From positions 1 through 7,276 of the forward strand of contig JAOAAI010000047.1 of the NCBI GenBank assembly GCA_026418955.1: a DNA stretch of 7,276 nucleotides, read 5' to 3'. Both the position numbers and the translations under genes were made by a program. The stretch comes from Candidatus Goldiibacteriota bacterium. GTDB taxonomy: Bacteria > Oederibacteriota > PGYV01 > DSYL01. This document shows positions 1 to 7,151 of the stretch, piece by piece (position 1 is the stretch's first letter; every line of letters starts with the position of its first letter). The notes beneath the pieces are model-generated. The model worked only from the letters and a program-made list of their open reading frames with translations, had not been told where the DNA came from and ran no database searches.

Positions 1-255
1 GATGGCAAATACTTATATGCGTATGGAGATGATAGTTTATTTTTTGTCCAAAGAAAATCGCCGTTTGATAAGGTGGTTTTGAGTGATTTAGGTTATGAAG
101 TAAATTTAGAAGAAGTAAAATCACCGGATGAAAAAGCAATATTGATTGCAACAGAGCCAATAACAAGAAATGAAAATTGGAAGAGGATAAAAGGGCTTAA
201 GATTTTTGCAGATGGTGAAGAGATTTTATTAAAAAAAGACAGAGAGAAAATATGA
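1..255 (+). CDS. Class II glutamine amidotransferase (YafJ-like), C-terminal 84 residues, truncated by window start
   Basis: The frame is open from base 1 to a TGA at 253-255, so the true start lies upstream of the window. A GTG at 73 is in frame but is almost certainly internal, because recognisable family sequence (YLYAYGDDSLFFVQRK) lies before it. The segment ILIATEPITRNENW followed by FADGEEI matches the end of YafJ/EgtC-type class II (Ntn-hydrolase) glutamine amidotransferases, which typically close with a '(S/T)(E/Q)PLTxNExW ... G' block. The catalytic N-terminal Cys and the glutaminase core are outside the window, so activity cannot be judged. In this family the N-terminal Cys hydrolyses glutamine to release ammonia; the acceptor is usually unknown for YafJ-like members. 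The stop overlaps the next start as ATGA, suggesting co-translation with the nuclease gene. Family call from motif recognition, fairly confident; the specific role is unknown. Confidence 0.78.
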   Translation, partial: DGKYLYAYGDDSLFFVQRKSPFDKVVLSDLGYEVNLEEVKSPDEKAILIATEPITRNENWKRIKGLKIFADGEEILLKKDREKI

Positions 256-749
256 AAAACAAAGCCAATGAAATAATAAAACAAATTGTAAATTCTGACC
301 TTTTGATTGAATGCCCACGCTGTGGAGAAAATTTTAAAGCCCAAAAAGCATGGCTTTTTTATCTTGATGATTTTACTAATGATGCAAAAGAAAAATATAA
401 TGAATTGAAAAATCAGATAAAAGAAAGAGAACTTGAAATAAAAGAAGCAAAGAAAAACATAAAGAAAAAATCAGAAAAAGCAACAGAGACAATAAATATA
501 GGTTTTATTTCCGAACGTTTAGCATCTGTTTTACAAGATTTTAAATTTGATCATAATGATTGCAGGTCATTGGGGGAACCTATAGATTATATAATTTTTG
601 AGGGATTAAATAAAAAGGGCTATGTTACAAAAATGTTTTTTGTGGATATAAAAACCGGGAAAGCCAGACTAAATAAAAATCAAAAAAACATAAAAGAAAT
701 TATACAAAAGAAAAAAGTTGAATTTGATGTTTATGGGTTAAAAAAATGA
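252..749 (+). CDS. Predicted endonuclease related to archaeal Holliday junction resolvase (Endonuc_Holl family)
   Basis: This 165-residue protein has the layout expected of Endonuc_Holl (PF10107) proteins. An N-terminal CPRCGE zinc-knuckle-like motif (C21, C24) is followed by a charged helical or coiled-coil stretch at about 42-78. A C-terminal PD-(D/E)XK-like nuclease core follows, with PIDY at 110-113 (D112), FEGL at 116-119, FVDIKTGKARL at 130-140 (D132, K134) and Q144. It closes with VEFDV, as family members do after the last helix. D112, D132, K134 and Q144 are the probable metal-binding and catalytic set. No signal peptide or membrane segment is visible, so it should be cytoplasmic and act on DNA. 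The family has had no firm biochemical role that I can state; junction cleavage is inferred from similarity. The start overlaps the amidotransferase stop by 4 bases, and its own stop overlaps the next gene the same way. Confidence 0.85.
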   Translation: MKNKANEIIKQIVNSDLLIECPRCGENFKAQKAWLFYLDDFTNDAKEKYNELKNQIKERELEIKEAKKNIKKKSEKATETINIGFISERLASVLQDFKFDHNDCRSLGEPIDYIIFEGLNKKGYVTKMFFVDIKTGKARLNKNQKNIKEIIQKKKVEFDVYGLKK

Positions 750-1210
750 ATAAGGATATAATAATATTTTTTAACATATATAGACAAATATTTGGCGTAT
801 GTCCATGTTGTGGGGAAATATTCAGGTTAAGTGATGCAAAGATATCATCAAAAAGAAGATTTAAAACTGACTGGTTGGAAAAGATTGAGAAAAAAAAAGA
901 ATACCTGGATAAAAAAGAAGAAAAATTTGAAGAAATAAAAGAAAAGATTCAGGAAAAAGCCCGGGAAAAAGGATATAGACGAGCACTGAAGTTTGTAAAA
1001 CAGATAGATACGGTATTTTTGCCGAGAAAATTAAATGCAGATGATGCAAAAGTAATTTTTCATCCTGTTGATTATGCGGTTTTTGATGGATTAGTTGATG
1101 ATAAAGTGAAAAAAGTTATAATTCTGGACAGAAAATATGCCAAAGATAGACGACTGCAAAAAAGCGTTGAAAAAGTAATTGAGAAAAAAATTATGAGTGG
1201 AAAACATTAA
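746..1210 (+). CDS. Second, divergent Endonuc_Holl-like nuclease paralogue
   Basis: This 154-residue protein repeats the layout of its upstream neighbour. It has a CPCCGEIF motif (C19, C22), a Lys/Glu-rich helical stretch at about 43-75, HPVDYAVFDGL at 106-116 (D109), then IILDRK at 125-130 (D128, K130) and a possible Q138. The acidic and lysine residues of the D...DxK core are retained. The family's usual 'KTG' after the second acidic residue reads KYA here, the segment before Q is about two residues shorter, and there is no 'V(E/D)(F/W)' tail. It may therefore be an altered-specificity or inactive partner of the first protein; a heterodimer is an inference from adjacency. The ATG lies in an ATGA overlap with the preceding stop and has no clear Shine-Dalgarno of its own, so translational coupling is likely. 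Homology of the pair is visible by eye; activity is uncertain. Confidence 0.75.
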   Translation: MNKDIIIFFNIYRQIFGVCPCCGEIFRLSDAKISSKRRFKTDWLEKIEKKKEYLDKKEEKFEEIKEKIQEKAREKGYRRALKFVKQIDTVFLPRKLNADDAKVIFHPVDYAVFDGLVDDKVKKVIILDRKYAKDRRLQKSVEKVIEKKIMSGKH

Positions 1211-1234
1211 GAGTAAAAGACGATGGGAGGATAG

Positions 1235-1242
1235 AAGAGGAA
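1235..1242 (+). promoter_or_regulatory. Ribosome binding site for the 1250 gene
   Basis: AAGAGGAA lies 7 bases before the ATG at 1250 and is a reasonable Shine-Dalgarno sequence. The reading frame of that gene is closed by a TAG at 1232-1234, so ATG 1250 is the first possible ATG start. A GGGAGG at 1225-1230 is too distant to serve this start. The 39-base gap that contains it shows no terminator-like hairpin. Confidence 0.6.
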
Positions 1243-1249
1243 TAAGTAT

Positions 1250-2548
1250 ATGAAAGAAGCAAGGTTTGGTTGGTTAAAATTATTGGATGAAGATTTAATA
1301 AGAAATATTGATGACGAGTCCAGAATTGATCTCTTAGGATTTGCTACATTAAATGAAGAAATAGCAAATTATATATTACCTCACATAAATACAAGATATT
1401 TTTCATTGAAATATTATATTTTAGAATGTATTGGGTATTTTCTTGTTAATAATTATTACATAAAAAAAATAAATCAAATTAATTCTGAAAAACAAATGGT
1501 GGGTGAAGAATTAACTAAACAGGAGAAACAAGAAATAAAAAAAGATTTCAATCAAATAATGAAATATTATGATTTTTATATTAGTGTTTTACAGGAAAAA
1601 AGTGACAGCAAAAGATTTTTGGGAAAAAATAAGCTTAAAAGATTAAAGATAAGTAACTTTAGAAAAAAGGAATTATCATTAGAAAAAGATATTTTGAAAA
1701 ACAAAAAAAATTTTATAAATAAAATTTTTTTAAAAAATGATCAGAGTTATCCGTATGATGCATATAAAACTTCATTAAAAGAAACAGGAATAATAGATGA
1801 AAATAATCAATTAACTGATAAGGGATATAGATTTATAAAAGAAATTATTAAAAATAAAGAATATAAAAAAATTTTTAATTATGTGGAAAGAAATTTTAAT
1901 GTTATTAATTTTAAGAAAAGGTTAAATATAAAATTTGATTTTGATCTAAAAAAAAATACTAAAAGTAAAATGGCTCTTATTAAATGGATAGAAGAAAAGA
2001 TAATTTTAGAACCAAATAATAATAAAAAAGAAATAAAAAAAATTTATAACAATTTAAAAGTTGAAAAAGATAATATCTATAAAAATATAAGTGTTTTAAA
2101 AAGGGGATTAAAAAATAAAAGATATAAGGACTATTTGGACATTATTTTTAATTTATATAAATTAGAAGAAGGTATAATTAGATTTGCTAACGATTTATTT
2201 AATAAAAAGGAAATACCCAAATATAAAATAAAAATATTAAAAAAAGAAATAGAAAAATTAAATGGATTAATTGCAACAAAATATAATATAAGAAATAAAC
2301 GAGTTGTAAATTTTATAAAAGTTTTTTACCAGAATGCAGAGAATAATATAGAGAGAGCAAAAATTTTAAAATACCAGATTAGAAAAAGAATACAGGAAGA
2401 GCCGTTCGTTATAAAAAATAATAAAATTAAAATTAAAAGTAAAATTTTAAAAAAAAGAGATAATTTAATTTTTCAATCGCCAGAATTTAGAATCAATATT
2501 TTAAAAAAAATAAAAAACGATATTTTAAAAAAGGATTTATATGGTTAA
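1250..2548 (+). CDS. Unknown Lys/Ile/Asn-rich protein with DUF6361-like N-terminus; first gene of three-gene unit
   Basis: I cannot assign a biochemical function to this 432-residue protein. Residues 5-9 (RFGWL), then LLGFATLNEEIANYILP at 28-44 and TRYFSLKYYILEC at 48-60, follow the pattern 'FGWL...LG...(L/F)P...T..RY(Y/F)...' that I associate with DUF6361-type proteins. Those are found beside PLD and helicase genes. Residues 167-195 (YPYDAYKTSLKETGIID, then LTDKGYRFI) look like the recognition part of a winged helix, with the 'LTxKG' turn. The rest is helical and highly charged (about 80-150 and 240-385), with no transmembrane segment or signal peptide. The C-terminal third matches nothing I recognise. 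It may be a DNA-binding or scaffold partner of the two proteins downstream, but that is inference. Its end overlaps the next gene by 8 bases. The 5' part is less AT-rich than the middle. The reading frame is secure; the family call is tentative. Confidence 0.7.
   Translation: MKEARFGWLKLLDEDLIRNIDDESRIDLLGFATLNEEIANYILPHINTRYFSLKYYILECIGYFLVNNYYIKKINQINSEKQMVGEELTKQEKQEIKKDFNQIMKYYDFYISVLQEKSDSKRFLGKNKLKRLKISNFRKKELSLEKDILKNKKNFINKIFLKNDQSYPYDAYKTSLKETGIIDENNQLTDKGYRFIKEIIKNKEYKKIFNYVERNFNVINFKKRLNIKFDFDLKKNTKSKMALIKWIEEKIILEPNNNKKEIKKIYNNLKVEKDNIYKNISVLKRGLKNKRYKDYLDIIFNLYKLEEGIIRFANDLFNKKEIPKYKIKILKKEIEKLNGLIATKYNIRNKRVVNFIKVFYQNAENNIERAKILKYQIRKRIQEEPFVIKNNKIKIKSKILKKRDNLIFQSPEFRINILKKIKNDILKKDLYG
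2531..2535 (+). promoter_or_regulatory. Ribosome binding site for the PLD-family gene, inside the preceding gene
   Basis: AAGGA sits 5 bases before ATG 2541 and within the last codons of the preceding gene. It supports ATG 2541 as the start, and hence the 8-base overlap between the two genes. Confidence 0.6.
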
Positions 2549-4556
2549 AAACAATAAAAAATTTATTTATCTTGAAGAAATTTTCAATTTAAATAAAGAT
2601 GATGAAATAAAAGGAATTCTTTTATTTACATATACATTTGATGGGCAATATTTTGAAAAAATATTATTAAATATGGGAGTGAAATCCGATGAAGATATAA
2701 AAAAAATGGAATTTTTCTTTATAATAGTGCATCATTCCGGATTATTAACAAGTAGTAAATTGTTTTTTAATAAAATAAAACTGTTTTATCCAGAAAAACA
2801 AACTTCATTTCATAATAAATTTTGCATAATCAAAATAAAAAGAAAGAAAAAAATTATTTATAGAATTATTATTGGTTCTTTTAATATTACGAAAGATGGA
2901 TTAAAAAATAATTATGAATTTGTATATTATGAAGATGTTATCGCAAACAATACTAAAGAAAAGAGTGAAGTTATAAATTATGTAAATTATATAATAAAAA
3001 ATGTAAACAGAAGATTAAAAAATAAAATAAAATTAAAAAATTTTTATTGTCCTGATTTGAAAAACAATAAAATTATTTTTCAATATAATGATAAATATAT
3101 ATATCAGCAATTATTTGATACAAAAAGTGATCTAAAAGAAATTTCAATAATGTCTCCATTTTGGGACATTTCAGTAATAAAAAGAATTATAAAGGATTTT
3201 AAAAACTGTAAAATAAATTTATATTTAAATAATTTATGTGATGCAAAAAAGATTTATGAAAAATTAAAAAATAAAAATAAAATACAAATATTTTATAAAG
3301 ATATCTATTTTTTAGACCGCCCGATTACTTTAGAAAATGAACTAAAGGAAGTGTTTAAAGAAAATATTGATTTAAAAAATGATTTAAAAAAAGAAATTAT
3401 TAATGATTTATTTATAAAAATAAAAAATAGATATTTTTATGATGGTTATGATATAAAAGAAAAATTAAATATAATTTTAAATCAAAAAAAAAATATTTTG
3501 GGAAAAAGTTTTGATAAAAATGAATTAAAAAATTTTTGCAATAGTGTCATTGACAAAATAAATAAGACAGATGAGATATTTGAAAAAAATAATAATCATG
3601 CTAAATTATATTTATTCAAATTTAAAGATAAAAGTAAATTGTTTATAACATCTGCAAATGCTACTTGTAAGGGGCTTGGATTAAATAAAAAAAATAATAT
3701 TGAAATAGGCGTATTATTAAAAGTAAAAAAAACATTTAATTTAAATAAACTATTTGATAAATTTTTTGAATATAAATTATATGATGGTAAAGTTAAAGAT
3801 ATAAATCAAAGAGAAGAGGATAAATTTATTGATATTAAATATTTAATTGATGATATTATATCTGAAATAGTTGTAAAAAATAAAAAAATTGAAAATAACT
3901 TGTTGATATTAAATATTAATTTTAATAAAAATAAAATTATAAAAAAATATCAAAAAGATATTAGTATATTTGTTGAAAAAAAAGAAATAAAAAAGAATTT
4001 AAAAATAAAAATAGATTTATATAAAGCATACAGAGGCATTGAAATATTAATTTATTTAAAAGAAAATATTAATAAAATTATAAGACGAGAACTTACAATA
4101 GATTTTTCTGAACAAGAAACAAATTATATTTTAACACAAAATAAAATATACAATATATATTCGCCAGATGAAATATGGGATACTAATAATTATATTTCTA
4201 ATTATCAATATGAAGAAAAGGAATATTTTATTGATCGAGAGATAAATTCTATTTTTTTATCTTTAAATTGTGATAGAAATAATTCTTATAAGAGATTCCC
4301 CTTTCAAACTCTAATGAAAAATTTGTTTTCTTATGATATAAACAAAAAATACGAATTTTTAAAGATATTTCACGATAAGGTTTTAAAAGATAAAAATTTT
4401 TTAAAATATTTTATTAATTATTACAATTTAAAAAAAGAAAATTTTATAAACTTAATAGAATATATTAAAGAAAATTTTTCTAAAGAAATAAAAAAATTTA
4501 AATTAAATTTTTTTAATAGGAAATATATAGAAAAATGTTTAAAAAATATCAGTTAA
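2541..4556 (+). CDS. Phospholipase D-superfamily protein with two HxK...N (Tdp1-like) active-site motifs
   Basis: This 671-residue protein is a two-lobed PLD-fold protein. Lobe 1 has SFHNKFCIIK at 89-98 (H91, K93) and IGSFNITKDGLKNNYEF at 111-127 (N115, E126). Lobe 2 begins with IMSPFWD at 203-209. It then has NNHAKLYLFK at 351-360 (H353, K355), FITSANATCKGLGL at 368-381 (N373) and NIEIGVLL at 386-393 (E388). PLD enzymes form a covalent phospho-histidine intermediate, and here H91 and H353 are the predicted pair. The Asp seven residues after each His in canonical HKD motifs is Lys in both lobes (K98, K360). That leaves an HKN arrangement like tyrosyl-DNA phosphodiesterase, so a DNA phosphodiesterase or nuclease is likelier than a lipase. 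Residues about 420-671 match nothing I recognise. No signal peptide or membrane helix is seen. It overlaps the genes on both sides, so it is expected to work with the helicase. PLD assignment is strong; the substrate is inferred. Confidence 0.85.
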   Translation: MVKNNKKFIYLEEIFNLNKDDEIKGILLFTYTFDGQYFEKILLNMGVKSDEDIKKMEFFFIIVHHSGLLTSSKLFFNKIKLFYPEKQTSFHNKFCIIKIKRKKKIIYRIIIGSFNITKDGLKNNYEFVYYEDVIANNTKEKSEVINYVNYIIKNVNRRLKNKIKLKNFYCPDLKNNKIIFQYNDKYIYQQLFDTKSDLKEISIMSPFWDISVIKRIIKDFKNCKINLYLNNLCDAKKIYEKLKNKNKIQIFYKDIYFLDRPITLENELKEVFKENIDLKNDLKKEIINDLFIKIKNRYFYDGYDIKEKLNIILNQKKNILGKSFDKNELKNFCNSVIDKINKTDEIFEKNNNHAKLYLFKFKDKSKLFITSANATCKGLGLNKKNNIEIGVLLKVKKTFNLNKLFDKFFEYKLYDGKVKDINQREEDKFIDIKYLIDDIISEIVVKNKKIENNLLILNINFNKNKIIKKYQKDISIFVEKKEIKKNLKIKIDLYKAYRGIEILIYLKENINKIIRRELTIDFSEQETNYILTQNKIYNIYSPDEIWDTNNYISNYQYEEKEYFIDREINSIFLSLNCDRNNSYKRFPFQTLMKNLFSYDINKKYEFLKIFHDKVLKDKNFLKYFINYYNLKKENFINLIEYIKENFSKEIKKFKLNFFNRKYIEKCLKNIS

Positions 4557-6973
4557 AAACTATAAAAAAAATCATAAATTTATTTTTATTGTATGAAAAA
4601 AAAGAAAAACGAGGAACGGATGGTATAATTTTAGCAGATGAGGTTGGGCTTGGAAAAACTTGGGAAGCTTTGGGTGCTGTTGATAAATATTGCAAAAAGA
4701 AAAATAAAATATCTAATATTATTATTTTTACTCCAAATAATTCTTTAATTGAAAATTGGAGAAATGAAATAGAAAAATATTTAAAAAATAATAAATCATT
4801 TATTGTAAGAAATAATATAAAATCCATAAATAATAGAAAATATGAAAATAGTATTATTCTAAATGTTTTAGATAAGCAAAATAAATCAAAAATATTTATT
4901 TTTTCTGCAAAACAGCTAAAAAGTAAAATTCTTACTAAAAAAGAATCAAGTGTTTTATTAAGTTTATATAAAAAAAATAAAAAAATTTATGAAGAATTAA
5001 AAAAAATTTTCAAGATATTTTATAAAGTTAAAATAAAAGGAAACAATGAATTTAAAATTAAAAGAACTATAAAAAAAGTATTTATAAAAGTAATTAAAAA
5101 TATATTAAAGATTAATAGAGAAAAGTCAAATTTAAATAAAAAAGAAGTGAAAAAAATTGTTAGAGATATAAAAAGAAATTTAATAAAAGCGATAATAAAA
5201 GAGATTATTAAACCTAAATTTATAATAATAGATGAATTTCACAATCATAAAGAATTTGTTTCTGATGATTTTAAATTCAAAGATACTTTATGGTTTGATA
5301 TATTAAAAAATAAAAAAATCTTTAAATTATATCTTTCAGCTACGCCTTTTAAAGTAAAGGATTATTATGACGCAGAACATTTGGATATAATAACACCTTT
5401 ATTAAAGAATTTAATATCAATTGATAAAAAAGAATTGGAAAATTTAAGAGAAAATATAATAGAATTTAATAGGCAAATAATATCAATAAGAAATAATAAT
5501 AAAATATTTGATAAACAAAAAGAAAAATATTTATTAAAACTTAAAGTAAATATTGAACGTATTTTAAAAAAATATATAATTGAAAATAAACGCGCTGTAA
5601 CTACTCATCGTATCCATTTAAAAAATTTTAATAAGTCAATTGGAAAATTTAATATAAAAAATCTTTTAGGATATATTGATAGTGTGTCAATTTTTAAGAA
5701 TTATTTAAAATATCATAGATTAATTTATGAAGCAAGAAAAAGTAATTATAGAAAAATAAATCCAAGACAAATTCCACAATGTGAACAATTATTTACAACA
5801 GGGAATAAAACTTTAAAAAGTAGTAATAAATACAAATTAATTGAAAGATTGAAAATTAAAAATTATAAAAATTTAATAATTCGAAATCATCCAAAATTAG
5901 AAAAATTAAAAGAAATTGTAAAAAAATTATTATTTTTAAATAATAAAAATAAAAAATGTGAATGGAAATTATGGTTGCATATAAAACCTGAAAATCAGCC
6001 AGAGAAATTTTTGATATATTGCTATTATCAAACGACACCCAAAGAAATATTAGATGTTTTAAATAAAGAAATATACAAATGTTTGGGTATAAATAAAACA
6101 AAAATATCTAAAAAGATTCTTAAAAATGAAAAAAAAGAAATATTTGATATATATATTAATAAAATTTTATCTCAATTATTCAAAGATAAAAATTGGAATA
6201 AAAAATTAAAAGATAAAATTACATCATATTTTACTACACCAGTTGCTTATTCAGTTATCAATAATTTGAAACGTAAAAATCTTTCTTACTGGGAAAAAGC
6301 TAGAGAATATTGTAAAAAGAATGATTTTTTAAAAGTGTTAAAAGAATATACAATAGATTTGTCTGATGAAGAAAAATATGCTAAATTAGAGAAAATTTTT
6401 ATGAATCCCCAAAAAGATATAATAAAAATTTATGGGGCAGGGCATGGTGGAGGTGCTAAAAAGAAAAATTTGAGTAGGTCAGAGATGGAAAGTAATTTAC
6501 GTGAATATTTTAATTCACCTTTTTTACCTTATGGTCTTATTTTAACTAATATTGGAGCAGAAGGTATAAATTTACACAAATATTGTAGAAATGTTATTCA
6601 TTATGATTTGTGGTGGATGCCATCAAGGTTAGAGCAGCGAACTGGAAGAGTTGATAGAGTAAATAGCTTTGCCTTGCGTTTGAGAAAATTGTGTAAACAA
6701 AAAAGTTTTGTTAAAGTTCTTGATAAAGATGTTGAAGTAAAATTAAAAATGGAATGTCCCAAATATCAAATAAAAGAATATTTTTTAGTTATGGATGACA
6801 CGGTTGATGAATATATTTATCAGAAAGCTATGGAAAGGAAATTTTGGTTAAATTTGTTTATAGGTGGTAGTAGTATGGAAAAGATTTTTGAGGATATGGG
6901 AGAGCCAGAAGAGAGAATAAATGAAACTTTAAAAAACAAATTAGATAAGTTTAAAATTAATTTAAATCCATAA
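4535..6973 (+). CDS. SNF2/RapA-like superfamily 2 DNA helicase/translocase, third gene of the unit
   Basis: This 812-residue protein carries a full helicase motif set. It has a Q-like motif near KKYQLKT (3-9) and Walker A ADEVGLGKT at 34-42 (K41). Motif Ia region is IIIFTPNNSLIENW at 62-75, and the DExH box is IIIDEFHNHKE at 230-240 (D233, E234). Motif III is YLSATPF at 266-272 and a motif IV-like FLIYCYYQTT lies at 492-501. Motif V is in LTNIGAEGINLH at 670-681 and motif VI is EQRTGRVDRV at 700-709 (R705, R708). The FNSPF at 659-663, HYDLWW at 689-694 and closing arginine finger block resemble RapA/HepA-like ATPases of defence loci more than housekeeping RapA. Lys-rich insertions at about 145-225 and 295-445 separate the motifs. 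It should use ATP to translocate along duplex DNA. It starts 22 bases inside the PLD gene; AGGA at 4518-4521 is a distant, weak ribosome site, so coupling is likely. Family call is strong. Confidence 0.9.
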   Translation: MFKKYQLKTIKKIINLFLLYEKKEKRGTDGIILADEVGLGKTWEALGAVDKYCKKKNKISNIIIFTPNNSLIENWRNEIEKYLKNNKSFIVRNNIKSINNRKYENSIILNVLDKQNKSKIFIFSAKQLKSKILTKKESSVLLSLYKKNKKIYEELKKIFKIFYKVKIKGNNEFKIKRTIKKVFIKVIKNILKINREKSNLNKKEVKKIVRDIKRNLIKAIIKEIIKPKFIIIDEFHNHKEFVSDDFKFKDTLWFDILKNKKIFKLYLSATPFKVKDYYDAEHLDIITPLLKNLISIDKKELENLRENIIEFNRQIISIRNNNKIFDKQKEKYLLKLKVNIERILKKYIIENKRAVTTHRIHLKNFNKSIGKFNIKNLLGYIDSVSIFKNYLKYHRLIYEARKSNYRKINPRQIPQCEQLFTTGNKTLKSSNKYKLIERLKIKNYKNLIIRNHPKLEKLKEIVKKLLFLNNKNKKCEWKLWLHIKPENQPEKFLIYCYYQTTPKEILDVLNKEIYKCLGINKTKISKKILKNEKKEIFDIYINKILSQLFKDKNWNKKLKDKITSYFTTPVAYSVINNLKRKNLSYWEKAREYCKKNDFLKVLKEYTIDLSDEEKYAKLEKIFMNPQKDIIKIYGAGHGGGAKKKNLSRSEMESNLREYFNSPFLPYGLILTNIGAEGINLHKYCRNVIHYDLWWMPSRLEQRTGRVDRVNSFALRLRKLCKQKSFVKVLDKDVEVKLKMECPKYQIKEYFLVMDDTVDEYIYQKAMERKFWLNLFIGGSSMEKIFEDMGEPEERINETLKNKLDKFKINLNP

Positions 6974-6976
6974 TTT

Positions 6977-6991
6977 AATAAAGAGTTTATT
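6977..6991 (+). terminator. Weak AT-only hairpin after the helicase gene, possible terminator
   Basis: AATAAA (6977-6982) and TTTATT (6986-6991) are perfect complements around a GAG loop, followed by TTG rather than a long T run. It starts four bases past the stop codon. An all-AT 6-bp stem is a poor intrinsic terminator and could arise by chance in this composition. Confidence 0.25.
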
Positions 6992-7151
6992 TTGTTGCTT
7001 AAATAAATATCTATGGATAAAAACTTGAATTTTCGTGTCTTTCTTTTCTATGTCAATAATTCTATAACTTTTTTCTAATTTTAATTGAAAATTGATAATT
7101 ATTTTTATTTAAGACTAAATTTCAAATCAGATTGTTATATCCCAATATCTC
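6992..7151. other. AT-rich intergenic stretch with no supported gene
   Basis: No plausible start codon plus open frame, tRNA fold or clear promoter is visible. Base use changes: upstream the + strand is A-rich (sense of the genes), whereas about 7020-7110 is T-rich. A start-less open frame on the minus strand runs from 7108 down to a stop at 6962-6964. It reads like coding sequence for about 48 residues (for example KDTKIQVFIHRYLF). It lacks an ATG, GTG or TTG at its head and overlaps the helicase end, so it is at best a remnant. Confidence 0.4.

Noticed and set aside
73..255. A separate 60-residue gene starting at GTG 73
   Set aside because: The frame is open to base 1 and the residues before GTG 73 fit the same amidotransferase domain, so this is the end of a longer truncated gene.
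93..344. Minus-strand open frame of 83 codons
   Set aside because: It lies opposite the amidotransferase and first nuclease genes, which have clear family motifs; it is a shadow frame.
861..1049. Minus-strand open frame of 62 codons
   Set aside because: Antisense to the second nuclease gene; its hydrophobic look comes from the complement of Lys/Glu codons.
4549..4827. Minus-strand open frame of 92 codons with hydrophobic, membrane-like composition
   Set aside because: It is antisense to the Walker A region of the helicase; Phe/Leu/Ile runs are the complement of AAA-rich sense codons.
5856..6101. Minus-strand open frame of 81 codons
   Set aside because: It is antisense to the helicase core with no independent support.
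2541..6973. DISARM system
   Set aside because: A PLD protein and a helicase are present, but no DrmA or DrmB (DUF1998) protein and no methyltransferase is seen, and the PLD protein is far longer than a typical DrmC.
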